Notes: generated by a model not told the origin, from the letters alone. Positions 7,631-15,327 are shown, numbered from the stretch's first letter. The stretch is 64,000 nt of DNA from CALCEB01 sp035531475 (GCA_035531475.1 DATKST010000151.1:26585-90584); one strand, 5' to 3'. A program made the numbers and translations.

Positions 7631-8887
7631 ATGAAATACATCAACTACACCAAGTATATTGGCGACCCCTTTGAAGACCTCACTGCTGAGGACCTGATGC
7701 AGGTTCTTCAGGATTTCCTTCTCGACAGCGGGTTTTACAACCAGTTCAACGATTTTTACGAGATGGATCCCGAGCGGACCATGGAAGAACTGGAGCGGGC
7801 GCTGCTGGAGGCGATGCAGGAACGCGGCATGATTCCCCCGGAGCTGATGCGGCAGATGATGGAGCACCCGGAAGATTACCGCAATTCCAAGCTCTCAGAG
7901 CTGATGCAAAAGCTAATGGAACGGATGGCGGAAGAGGGCTACATCACCATCGATCAGCCTCCGCCGAACCAAGGGGAGCTGACCGAGCCGCGGACGGGCC
8001 CGGGCGCGGGTCCCGAAGGGCAGGCGCGGTTTGAAGTGACGGACAAGGCGCTCGACTTCCTGGGGTTCAAGACGCTGAAAGACCTGCTGGGATCGCTCGG
8101 TAAATCCAGCTTTGGCCGTCACGACACGCGTGAGCTCGCCACCGGTGTTGAATCCCACGGCTCAACACGCCGTTATGAATTTGGGGACACGCTGAACCTG
8201 GATGTGAATGCCACGTTGCTTTCCGCCATTCAGCGCGGCGGGTTGAAGTTGCCGCTCGACCTGGACTATGACGACCTCTACGTCCGGCAGTGCGAGTACC
8301 AAAGTTCCTGCGCCACCGTCCTGATGCTCGATTGCAGCCACAGCATGATCCTTTACGGCGAGGACCGCTTCACGCCCGCCAAGAAAGTGGCGCTTGCCCT
8401 CACCCACTTGATTCGCACGCAATATCCCGGCGACTCGCTCCACATGGTGCTGTTCCATGACTCGGCAGAGGAGATTCCCCTGGCTGGGTTGGCCCGCGCG
8501 CGCGTGGGCCCTTATTACACCAACACCCGCGAGGGCCTGAAGCTTGCCCAGCGCATCCTCTCCCGCCAGCGCAAGGACATGCGGCAAATCGTCATGATTA
8601 CGGACGGCAAACCTTCGGCGCTGACGCTGGAGGACGGACGGATTTATAAGAACGCCTTCGGCCTCGATCCGCTGGTGGTCTCCGAAACGCTGCACGAAGT
8701 GGCCCGCTGCCGCCGCAACGGCATCCTGATCAACACCTTCATGCTGGCCTCCGATTACGGGCTGGTCAACTTCGTCCAGAAGGTCACGGAAATCTGCCGG
8801 GGCAAAGCCTATTTTACTACTCCGTATACCCTGGGCCAGTACCTGTTGATGGACTACATGCAGAAGAAGGTGAAGCGGGTGCATTAA
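7631..8887 (+). CDS. von Willebrand factor A domain protein, partner of the AAA+ ATPase
   Basis: 418 residues from ATG 7631 (MKYINYTKYIGDPFED), preferred over an ATG 9 codons upstream because the family-like sequence begins here. The N-terminal half is acidic and helical, with repeated PEELMRQMMEHPED-type segments. The C-terminal third is a VWA domain with the metal (MIDAS) motif LDCSHSM, a TNTREGLKLAQRIL segment and MITDGKPSAL carrying the last MIDAS acidic residue. Known of MoxR-VWA pairs: the VWA protein delivers the AAA+ ring to a target, as in CoxD/CoxE, BchI/BchD and NorQ/NorD. It starts 83 bases after the ATPase stop, same strand. No obvious metalloenzyme client lies nearby. Confidence 0.82.
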   Translation: MKYINYTKYIGDPFEDLTAEDLMQVLQDFLLDSGFYNQFNDFYEMDPERTMEELERALLEAMQERGMIPPELMRQMMEHPEDYRNSKLSELMQKLMERMAEEGYITIDQPPPNQGELTEPRTGPGAGPEGQARFEVTDKALDFLGFKTLKDLLGSLGKSSFGRHDTRELATGVESHGSTRRYEFGDTLNLDVNATLLSAIQRGGLKLPLDLDYDDLYVRQCEYQSSCATVLMLDCSHSMILYGEDRFTPAKKVALALTHLIRTQYPGDSLHMVLFHDSAEEIPLAGLARARVGPYYTNTREGLKLAQRILSRQRKDMRQIVMITDGKPSALTLEDGRIYKNAFGLDPLVVSETLHEVARCRRNGILINTFMLASDYGLVNFVQKVTEICRGKAYFTTPYTLGQYLLMDYMQKKVKRVH

Positions 8888-8915
8888 CAAGATGCATTGG
8901 GGCACCGACTTGGGC

Positions 8916-9434
8916 TCAGTTAGTACTCTGCGTTATTTCTGCCAAATGTTTTGCAGGCAGGCCTGCGCGCAAGCATTCGCCGTGTAGTTCGGAGTCAATT
9001 GTTAGAATGAGCGCGCCTTCGCTGAAGTGTTGGCGCGAGATTTCAATGAGGCTCACATCCACTGGGCCAAGTGTTGATCTAGCGACAAGATTTATGTCCA
9101 TTTTCAAAATCTTAATCATTTCTTCGTCCATAGCAAGGCTGCGGAACTCGGAATAGACAAGGTCCCAGAGGCGAAGAATGCCGTTTTGATCTGTGTCTCT
9201 GATCCAGTAGTGAAGTTCGGCAACCATCGAGGCCGTGGTTGTCTTGCGCAGAAATTGATCGAAAAAGCGTGCGCACCCCTCATACGCGTGAGGGGTCTTG
9301 ATGAATCTCAGATCCCTCCGTATTCTTTCGAAGTGGAATTCATGAACGGCCCGGAACGTCGCAAGTTCCCGGATAACACCGGTATCAAGAATCAGCAGAC
9401 GGCCATCGTGGACAAATTTAGACGATGGTCTCAT
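8916..9434 (-). CDS. PIN-like domain protein of unknown role
   Basis: 172 residues. Features compatible with a PIN nuclease fold are LLILDTGVIREL near the N-terminus (first Asp), GPVDVSLIEISRQ at about 123-135 and LILTIDSELHGECLRAGL near 142-159 (last Asp), the order seen in VapC-like proteins. The sequence is longer than typical VapC and no clear central glutamate motif stands out, so the call is structural guesswork. It overlaps the upstream gene by 17 bases, which indicates one operon. The pair is noticeably richer in A and T than its neighbours and sits next to a transposon relic, suggesting horizontal acquisition. It may be a toxin or anti-phage effector. Confidence 0.5.
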   Translation of the reverse strand: MRPSSKFVHDGRLLILDTGVIRELATFRAVHEFHFERIRRDLRFIKTPHAYEGCARFFDQFLRKTTTASMVAELHYWIRDTDQNGILRLWDLVYSEFRSLAMDEEMIKILKMDINLVARSTLGPVDVSLIEISRQHFSEGALILTIDSELHGECLRAGLPAKHLAEITQSTN

Positions 9435-10155
9435 CCGAGCTTTGGCTCTTTTTTACGAAGATGGGTGCGGCAGGAATGTCGTATGTTCTGCAGAGGTCAA
9501 AGCGGTGATTTTCTAAATCGGAAACCAATTGTGACGATATGCGCAGCATGTCGGAAGTGGCGGCTTTCATGGCGACAAACGATTTATGCCACGCTGACGC
9601 ATCAGCGAGCCCGCGAAAGAACTCCTCGGAGAGTTCCCAGAATGTGTGAATCGGGTAGTGAGGTGGAATGGTCTGTACGTTATTGATTATATATTCAGCG
9701 ATATAGTTTGGAAAGTCTTTCCGCATGGAGATCAGGCTTGGCGATTGTGGGTTATCACCGATCCTCTTCTCATACTCCTCCAGGCGCTCCTGAACGTTTT
9801 CCCTAAAAATACTTCCCACGGCGAGGAGGATGTCATAAAGCTTGTTCACTCGAGATTCCACTTCAGCAACCGCGAGGTCGTGGCTTTCAAACTTCCCCTT
9901 GAAGACGGCGTTCAGGCCATCGGCTAGGAAATCTTCGAAGTTGGGCTGATGCGCATAATCGACGTACTCAGTGACGGGCCGAAGATATTCGCACTTCCGA
10001 GAGTACCAGCGCCAGCTCAGGTTCCCCTTTTCGAGCAGGAAGATTTCCCGGCGTAGGCTCTCGATTAAGGGGTTGAGGGCCGTGTAGATCCAAGCCTCGA
10101 CTCTCTTGGAGTGGGGCGGCGGTAACGTTGTAAGATTTGAGGCCATATCTTCCAC
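9418..10155 (-). CDS. Unknown protein encoded upstream of the PIN-like gene
   Basis: 245 residues, not recognised. It is soluble, mostly helical, rich in Trp and Tyr, with a central charged helix (ENVQERLEEYEKRIGDN). No signal peptide, membrane helix, Cys motif or nucleotide-binding loop is visible. It overlaps the PIN-like gene by 17 bases. Because toxin-antitoxin and abortive-infection modules are commonly built this way, it could be the inhibitor or sensor of the PIN partner; at 245 residues it would be large for an antitoxin. The start MEDMASNLTT is one choice; M4 is possible. Function is unknown. Confidence 0.55.
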   Translation of the reverse strand: MEDMASNLTTLPPPHSKRVEAWIYTALNPLIESLRREIFLLEKGNLSWRWYSRKCEYLRPVTEYVDYAHQPNFEDFLADGLNAVFKGKFESHDLAVAEVESRVNKLYDILLAVGSIFRENVQERLEEYEKRIGDNPQSPSLISMRKDFPNYIAEYIINNVQTIPPHYPIHTFWELSEEFFRGLADASAWHKSFVAMKAATSDMLRISSQLVSDLENHRFDLCRTYDIPAAPIFVKKSQSSDETIV

Positions 10156-10175
10156 AGTCTACCTCAGCTTAGAGG

Positions 10176-10355
10176 TTAAGCCAAAATAAAGTTCACTTTT
10201 CAGCCTTCTTTTTCTGGGTCCGCGGGTAGATGGTGTAGTTCCACTGCGGGTTTACTTTGTCGTAATTGATATTGAGCTGATCCATCTCTTCATCCGAAAT
10301 GTTCTTGCCGGTCTTATAATATTTTTGGCTGAGTGTAAACTTTATTTTGGCTTAA
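10176..10355 (-). mobile_element. Internally deleted transposon (MITE-like) with 20-base terminal repeats
   Basis: A 180-base element with inverted ends TTAAGCCAAAATAAAGTT, followed by C/TAC and then by -CAGCC. Left end 10176-10196 and right end 10335-10355 differ at one position. Inside is the C-terminal piece of an ISAzo13-like transposase (separate entry). This is the classic structure of a non-autonomous derivative made by internal deletion, mobilised in trans by a full-length copy. It lies immediately upstream of the PIN-like operon. Confidence 0.75.
10193..10321 (-). pseudogene. ISAzo13-like transposase, C-terminal fragment
   Basis: The frame reads YYKTGKNISDEEMDQLNI, then NYDKVNPQWNYTIYPR, ending in a Lys-rich tail and a stop at 10193-10195. 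ISAzo13-family transposases end with a closely similar pattern (K-x-G-x-x-(V/I)-(S/T)-DEE(L/M)-x-x-(L)-N, then WNYTI-x-P-R). No upstream part of the gene remains between this fragment and the left inverted repeat, so 42 codons are all that is left. Confidence 0.6.
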
Positions 10356-10856
10356 TCCCTTAGTCTCACCGGGAAAGGGCAATGCCGTACCTGTCAAAAG
10401 TTTGGAGGGAATTGAGGGGCGGGGTTGGGTCATCGTGCCGCAGCGCCCTTTCTTCAAGGGCAGGCCCGCCGAGGCCGCTCGAATCCATCTGCTGATTTCA
10501 AAACGAATGGGCAGCAGCCGCACTACAAGAAAGATGCTAAAAATCACAAAACGAACCGGAGAAGTGATTGAAAACAAAAGATCGGGATTGTAAAGTGTCG
10601 CAAAACGAACCGGGGATTCGGTAACTCAGCACGGCCGATTGAGAAATCACATGATTGGAAGTGAAGATTGACAAAAATTGTCAATGAAGACGGAGTGGGA
10701 CTGTTCGGCTCCTGCCAAAGCAACAGGACCCAGAGTCAACCCACAAAAGGCGGGAGAAGCGAGTAGGCAAGACCGATGAGAAGGATCGCGGCCCTACCGG
10801 TGGGAACTGGTGTTCAACATGCCCAATGACACCAATGATGTCGAGGCCTTTGCCGT
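10356..10856. other. Intergenic stretch with decayed sequence
   Basis: No convincing gene. CAAAACGAACCGG occurs twice (about 10547 and 10602). The last 80 bases hold a 26-codon open frame reading YRWELVFNMPNDTNDVEAF that stops at 10861-10863, overlapping the start of the methyltransferase gene; it looks like the tail of a lost gene. Confidence 0.4.
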
Positions 10857-11549
10857 ATGGTAAAAGAAAGCGTTCGGCAGCACTTTGATCGCGAAGCAGC
10901 AGAGTTTGACGGCCTGATTGCCCGGCTTATCCCGCGTTACTCCGAAATGATCGACGCATTGGTCTCAGCGGTCCCCTTCCCTCCGCACCGCAAACTCCGG
11001 GTAGTTGACCTGGGTTCGGGCACGGGCACGGTCGCCTTGCAAATAAAGAGCCGTTTCCCGCGGGCACGGATCACTTGCATCGACTTTTCGCCAAAGATGC
11101 TCGATCTGGCACGCCGAAGGTTGGCGGATTGTGGAAGCATGCGTTTTATCGAAGCGGACCTGACGGACTACCGGTTTGTAGATCAATACGACGTCGCTGT
11201 CTCGTCACTGGCTCTCCACCACATCCAATCGGTACGGCAGAAACTGAATCTCTATCGCAGGCTCCATGACGCGCTGGCCCGGGGCGGGGTCTTTTGGAAT
11301 GCTGATGCGGTGCTTGCCGCCAGCGCGCCGCTTCAGGCTCTGTACATGGCGAAATGGAAGGAACACATGCGCCGAACTGTGCCTGAGAAGGAGATCGAAG
11401 AGACCTGGATGGTGAAACACGCGGCAGAAGACCATCCCAAAAAGCTCCTGGATGAACTTCGATGGCTCAGAGAAGCTGGATTTGCAGAGCCTGAAGTCAT
11501 CTGGAAGGAGTTCTACTTTGCGGTTTTTGGAGGGCGAAAAATTTTGTGA
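10857..11549 (+). CDS. Class I SAM-dependent methyltransferase
   Basis: 230 residues with a Rossmann methyltransferase fold: motif I VVDLGSGTGTVAL at about 49-61, ITCIDFSPKMLDLARR (motif post-I, Asp for the ribose) at 72-87, FIEADLTDYRF (motif II region) near 98-108 and SSLALHHIQS (motif IV-like). The C-terminal part, EIEETWMVKHAAEDHP, probably forms the substrate lid. The nearest well-known fold relatives are ubiquinone/menaquinone- and small-molecule methyltransferases, but the substrate cannot be deduced. It stands alone between two mobile-element relics, so genomic context gives no hint. Confidence 0.8.
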   Translation: MVKESVRQHFDREAAEFDGLIARLIPRYSEMIDALVSAVPFPPHRKLRVVDLGSGTGTVALQIKSRFPRARITCIDFSPKMLDLARRRLADCGSMRFIEADLTDYRFVDQYDVAVSSLALHHIQSVRQKLNLYRRLHDALARGGVFWNADAVLAASAPLQALYMAKWKEHMRRTVPEKEIEETWMVKHAAEDHPKKLLDELRWLREAGFAEPEVIWKEFYFAVFGGRKIL

Positions 11550-11616
11550 GAAACGGAGCACGAGCCGCGCAGAAACCTTCGATCTGGCGGACCATTGCGC
11601 AGAGCAGGGCAAGGCG

Positions 11617-11840
11617 CTAGTGTCCTGTCCCACTTAATTCTTTACAGGCGCTCAGTGCTCGGGTGGGTGATGTCTACTCTTTGCTCGCCGCTTACGAGAG
11701 AAAGGCGGTAGCTGCCGCTACCGCAGTCCACGGCGGGCTTCGCCCGCAAGTTCACGGCAGCGCCGCAGGCGCCTTGGAGTGCGGCTGCGAAGCTGCCGCC
11801 ATACCCTACATTGTCAAGAATTAGGTGTGACAGGACACTA
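11617..11840. mobile_element. MITE-like element with TGTCCTGTC ends and CTAG direct repeats
   Basis: Inverted ends TGTCCTGTCCCACTTAATTC (left, 11621) and the complement of GAATTAGGTGTGACAGGACA (right, ending 11836) match at about 20 of 22 positions. Both sides are flanked by CTAG (11617-11620 and 11837-11840). The interior of about 170 bases has no open frame but contains GC-rich inverted segments. A CTAG duplication is typical of IS701-type transposition (known), so the source may be such a transposon (inferred). The right-hand CTAG supplies the stop codon of the CDF gene. Confidence 0.75.
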
Positions 11841-13265
11841 GGCGCTGCCCTTGGGCTCAGCGTGAATGCTGACTTTCATGATCTGGGGCAACTCTTTGCG
11901 GAACTTAAGTTCCAGATCTTCGGTGATGTCGTGCACGCGGGAAACGGGAAGGTCCGGCTCAAAGGTGCAATGGAGGCTGACGTGAACTGTCGATCCAACC
12001 TGGTGAGCTTCAATGGCATGGCAATCGACCAGGCCGGGAGTGCCCAGCGTCAACTCGCGAATGCGTTCCTCAAGCTGGCGGCGCATCCAACCGGCTTCAT
12101 TGGCGGGTTCCACACGCTTTTGCATCGGCTCAATATGGACATTCACCTCTTTAACGCTCGGAATCTCTTTTTGGATTTCCTCCTCCAGAATGGTGGCCCG
12201 GCGGTGGGCTGCCTCCAGGGTCAAGGTCGGATCCAGCTCCAGGTCCAGACTGAGGTTGACTTTCCCTTGCACCTCGAAGGGTGTAACGTCATGAATCTGC
12301 AAATCATTGCGATGGGCAATGGATCGCACCCGCTCCACCACGTCCGTCGAGGAAGGCTGTTGCGGCGCGGATTGGATCACCACGTCGGCCTCGGGATATT
12401 GGTCACGGACTCGCTCCTCTACGTCATGGGACACGGCTTCCGCATGTTCGAAGGAAATATTGCTCTGCAGCGTCAGGCGGACGTCCACGAAGAGCTGGTT
12501 TCCACTCTGGCGCACGCGAATCCGCTCCGGATTCATGACGCCGGGAACGCTGGCGATGAGCCGGGCGATACTTGCGGAAATCCCTTGGGGCGCCGCATCC
12601 ACCAGCGCGTCAATGGACCGCTTGCCCAACCGCACACTGAGATAAACGGTGATGCCGGCCACGCACAACGCCGCCACCGGGTCGGCCGCGAGCAGCCAGC
12701 GGAGACGCCAATGGTCGGCGGCCAGGATCAGCAGCAGGCCGAGGACAACCACTCCCGAACCGTAAACATCCGTCGAGAAATGAATGGCATCAGCTTCCAG
12801 CGCTTGGCTACTGTACTTCTTGGCAACGCGGGCAAGGGACCGGGACCGGGAAGCATCCACCATCATGGAGATAAGCATCACGGCAAAAGCCCAGACCGTG
12901 GGCTCCACCTGGACGGCATGGAAGAACAGGCGGCGCACTGCCTCAAACACAATCCAGGCGCAGGTCACCAGCAGCAGGCCGGTCTCCACAAAGGCGGAAA
13001 CGTGCTCGAACTTGCCGTGACCGAAAGGATGGGATGAATCGGCGGGCATATCGGCAAGGCGGATGGAGAAAAGGGTGACCAGCGCAGCGACCAAATCAAG
13101 GCTGGAGTGCGCTGCCTCCGAAAGGATTCCCAGGCTTCCGGAAAGCGAGCCAACCACCGCTTTGAAAAGCGTGAGCAAGAGGGCAGCCAGGAACGAGCTA
13201 AGGGCTACCGACATCTTTTCCTGCGCGGGCAGGGTGGACTGGCTGAGACCTTTCAGAGATTTCAT
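11838..13265 (-). CDS. CDF-family metal cation exporter with three tandem C-terminal domains
   Basis: 475 residues from the ATG at 13265; a start four codons upstream is possible. Residues up to about 210 form the six-helix cation diffusion facilitator domain, with ILSEAAHSSLDL (metal-binding H/D) and HPFGHGKFEH between helices and ALEADAIHFSTDVYGS in helix 5. After it come three successive copies of the cytoplasmic dimerisation (ZT-dimer) fold, each ending in a V-x-I-x-x-x-P pattern (VVIQSAP, VNVHIEP, VSIHAEP). Ordinary CDF proteins have one copy and about 300 residues. Known function: proton-driven export of Zn, Fe, Co or Mn. The TAG stop lies inside the flank of a mobile element. Confidence 0.88.
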   Translation of the reverse strand: MKSLKGLSQSTLPAQEKMSVALSSFLAALLLTLFKAVVGSLSGSLGILSEAAHSSLDLVAALVTLFSIRLADMPADSSHPFGHGKFEHVSAFVETGLLLVTCAWIVFEAVRRLFFHAVQVEPTVWAFAVMLISMMVDASRSRSLARVAKKYSSQALEADAIHFSTDVYGSGVVVLGLLLILAADHWRLRWLLAADPVAALCVAGITVYLSVRLGKRSIDALVDAAPQGISASIARLIASVPGVMNPERIRVRQSGNQLFVDVRLTLQSNISFEHAEAVSHDVEERVRDQYPEADVVIQSAPQQPSSTDVVERVRSIAHRNDLQIHDVTPFEVQGKVNLSLDLELDPTLTLEAAHRRATILEEEIQKEIPSVKEVNVHIEPMQKRVEPANEAGWMRRQLEERIRELTLGTPGLVDCHAIEAHQVGSTVHVSLHCTFEPDLPVSRVHDITEDLELKFRKELPQIMKVSIHAEPKGSA

Positions 13266-13418
13266 GCCGCTACACAACCGGTTTTCGAAGTGCCGTCTCC
13301 AGGCCGTACCTGGAGATGGGAAGGGTGTTGCGGGCGACTTCTGGCCGGGGAAGGTAGATCATTGGCGCGGTAACTCACCGGCCGCCATGCTGAGAGTGAA
13401 ATCAAGGGCAGGATAACA

Positions 13419-13742
13419 TCAGTCTTCCGAAGCCATTTCTTCCAACGCCGCCCTCAATTCCTGCTCGGCGTGGAAAGCGCCTTGATGGCGGGCGACCTCG
13501 ATGCCTTTTTCCAAAATGCGGCGGGCATCGGAACGTCTTCCCCTCTCAATCATAAACAGACCCGCCTGGTAATAGGTGGCGGAATATTCAGGGTGGTGAG
13601 CCAGGAGATATTCAAAATGCTCAAGGGCCTCGTCCGGGCGCCCGGATCTGGAAAGCTCAAGCGCCAGCCCGTAGCGCGCAAAAGTGTCGCCGGGGTTGGC
13701 TTCCAACGCTTGCTGAAGGAATTGGACTCTTTCTTGGACCAT
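13419..13742 (-). CDS. Small tetratricopeptide-repeat protein
   Basis: 107 residues forming about three TPR helix pairs: ERVQFLQQALEANPGDTFARYGLALELSRSG, then PDEALEHFEYLLAHHPEYSATYYQAGL, then a third repeat ending RRILEKGIEVARHQG. The spacing of Ala, Gly, Tyr and Pro residues matches the 34-residue TPR consensus. No signal peptide, so probably cytoplasmic. TPRs bind other proteins; the partner is not evident. It is transcribed toward the CDF gene with about 150 bases between, so co-transcription is possible. Confidence 0.75.
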   Translation of the reverse strand: MVQERVQFLQQALEANPGDTFARYGLALELSRSGRPDEALEHFEYLLAHHPEYSATYYQAGLFMIERGRRSDARRILEKGIEVARHQGAFHAEQELRAALEEMASED

Positions 13743-14109
13743 GAGTTCAGATTTGCCCCCGACGTTGGATTGTACTCTGCTTGGGGGCTTTCACAACGAA
13801 GTTTCATTTGGAATAAACAAGCCGTGCGCATCGCCCCATGGTGGGCGGAGCGGGTGGGTAGTGGTTCAGTTTGCTGTAGCGGCGAAAATGTACCACTACC
13901 AGCGGGTGATATGTATTGCAATCAAAGAGTGACTGAAATAGTATATGCACGCTGGCTCTTTAGCGCAATTTCAAGTAGGGCCGGAGCGGCTGGCGGGTTC
14001 CACGCTAGTCCCCCTCTGACGACGGAACGGTCTGGACACCTTCCCTCGGACTCGGCCAGGTTTTTCTCCAGGAATCCAACCCGGGCACAAGTAAAGAGGC
14101 GCGAAGGAG
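13743..14109. other. Intergenic stretch holding one short mobile element
   Basis: Contains the 44-base element at 13857-13900 (separate entry). No gene-like frame elsewhere. The AAGAGGCGCGAAGGAG just before 14110 supplies the ribosome-binding site of the thioesterase gene. Confidence 0.5.
13857..13900. mobile_element. 44-base palindromic element with an 8-base target duplication
   Basis: The ends are GGTAGTGGTTCA and TGTACCACTACC (complementary except one base), enclosing TTGCTGTAGCGGCGAAAA. The sequence AGCGGGTG is found directly on both sides (13849-13856 and 13901-13908), which is what a transposition target duplication looks like. It shares ends with the longer repeats at 974 and 24140-24256. 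Confidence 0.65.
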
Positions 14110-14613
14110 ATGGGAAAACTCAAGGGCAAGACTGTCGCCGAGTCGCAGGCCGAGATGATCGAAGTGGTCCTGCCGAATGACGCCAATCCGCTCGGCAACA
14201 TTCTAGGGGGAAGAGTGATGCATTTGATTGACATCGCCGGGGCCATCGCCGCCCACCGGCACGCCCGTTCGCACATCGTGACCGTCAGTGTTGATGGCAT
14301 CGACTTTGCGCATCCCATCAAAATCGGGCAAATTGTGTTACTGCGGTCTTTTGTCACCCGCGCCTTCCACACCTCGATGGAGGTGGAGGTTAACGTGTTT
14401 TTGGAGGACTATATTCGCGGTGAGCGGCTGCAGACCAGTTCCGCCCTGGTAACTTATGTGGCGGTCGATCAGGATGGGCATCCGGCTCCCGTGCCACCGC
14501 TGATTCCCCGCACCGCTGAGGAGAAACGGCGATACCGCGAGGCGCTCCAGCGGCGGCGGCGGCGCCTGGCGCAGGCGGCCAAAGCCCATCGCCGCTTTAC
14601 TGAAAAGGTGTGA
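14110..14613 (+). CDS. Acyl-CoA thioesterase (YciA/hotdog family)
   Basis: 167 residues with a hotdog fold. NDANPLGNILGGRVMHLID (about 23-41) is the hallmark of YciA/BFIT-like thioesterases, with the catalytic Asn and Asp in N-P-x-G-x-(I/L)-x-G-G-x-x-(M/L)-x-x-(I/M)-D, followed by HIVTVSVDGIDFAHPIKIGQ. Known reaction: hydrolysis of acyl-CoA to free acid and CoA in the cytoplasm. The C-terminal 35 residues are unusually basic (a run of Arg residues in EALQRRRRRLAQ), not part of the fold. A GAAGGAG site precedes the start. RidA follows on the same strand 79 bases downstream. Confidence 0.87.
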   Translation: MGKLKGKTVAESQAEMIEVVLPNDANPLGNILGGRVMHLIDIAGAIAAHRHARSHIVTVSVDGIDFAHPIKIGQIVLLRSFVTRAFHTSMEVEVNVFLEDYIRGERLQTSSALVTYVAVDQDGHPAPVPPLIPRTAEEKRRYREALQRRRRRLAQAAKAHRRFTEKV

Positions 14614-14692
14614 CGGTTGCTGGTTCCAAGCCCAGGGATTCCATAGCATGGCCGGCCGGATCTGCCGGGGTTTATTTGATAGGAGATAATTC

Positions 14693-15082
14693 ATGAAGAC
14701 GAAACGCACTAAGATATTTTCCGGGACTCCTTGGGAGCCCCTTGTTGGTTACGCCCGGGCGGTTCAGGCTGGAGAGGTGGTCTACGTTTCCGGTACCACG
14801 GGAACGGATCCTTCGGGAAAAGTTCTGGCGCCAGGTGATGCTTATGCACAGACCAAGCAAGCCATCGAAAACGTCAAAAACGCGCTCAGCCGATTGGGAC
14901 TGACTTTGGAGCACGTGGTCCGCACCCGGATTTATGTCACCGAGATCGACAGGTGGCAGGAGGTCGCCAAGGCCCATGCGGAATCCTTCGGCGAAATTCA
15001 TCCCGCCACAACGCTAGTGGGCGTGAGCCGGCTGCTGGATCCGAACATGATCGTTGAGATTGAGGCGACAGCAGTCCACTAA
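14693..15082 (+). CDS. RidA/YjgF family imine deaminase
   Basis: 129 residues, the normal size. Family landmarks are YARAVQAGEVVYVSGTTG, the QTKQAIENVKNALS helix, VVRTRIYVTEI (with the conserved Arg that binds the carboxylate) and the late PATTLVGVSRLLDP segment. Known role: hydrolysis of reactive enamine/imine intermediates released by PLP enzymes, or related detoxification, as a trimer. The substrate-binding Arg is followed by IYVT as in RidA-like clades. A GATAGGAG site lies just before the start. The stop codon lies in the left flank of a mobile element. Confidence 0.88.
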   Translation: MKTKRTKIFSGTPWEPLVGYARAVQAGEVVYVSGTTGTDPSGKVLAPGDAYAQTKQAIENVKNALSRLGLTLEHVVRTRIYVTEIDRWQEVAKAHAESFGEIHPATTLVGVSRLLDPNMIVEIEATAVH

Positions 15083-15084
15083 CC

Positions 15085-15261
15085 CCAATACTGTTCAGTT
15101 AAGGTGAGTCTCATGATGTTGATGTCAGAGGCGTCGCCTGGCCCCTCACCCCGGCCCTCTCCCCGCGGGCGGGGAGAGGGGGAACCGCGCAGCGGTGGGT
15201 GAGGGGCTCTGGTTCACCAGTGTGCATCATTCTCGAACGGACCTTAACTGAACAGTATTGG
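15085..15261 (+). mobile_element. Short hairpin element, family A, copy 1 (best-preserved)
   Basis: 177 bases with perfect 20-base inverted ends CCAATACTGTTCAGTTAAGG. The core is the palindrome CCCCTCACCCCGGCCCTCTC / GGGGAGAGGG...GGTGAGGGG. CACTAACC occurs on both sides (15077-15084 and 15262-15269), a target duplication that includes the TAA stop of ridA. No open frame. Other copies: 19308-19482, 27085-27260, 31247-31385, 43151-43311, 50683-50845. Confidence 0.88.
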
Positions 15262-15269
15262 CACTAACC

Positions 15270-15327
15270 GGGATTATTCACGAAGTCTTATTCGAAGACC
15301 GGAAGGGAGCTTCATGAATAATCCAGG
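15270..15327. mobile_element. 58-base inverted-repeat element beside family A copy
   Basis: GGATTATTCACGAAG at the left and CTTCATGAATAATCC at the right pair with one mismatch. CTAACC flanks it on both sides (15264-15269 and 15328-15333), the same motif that flanks the neighbouring family A element. A similar right end is fused to a family A left half at 50813-50845. Confidence 0.6.
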
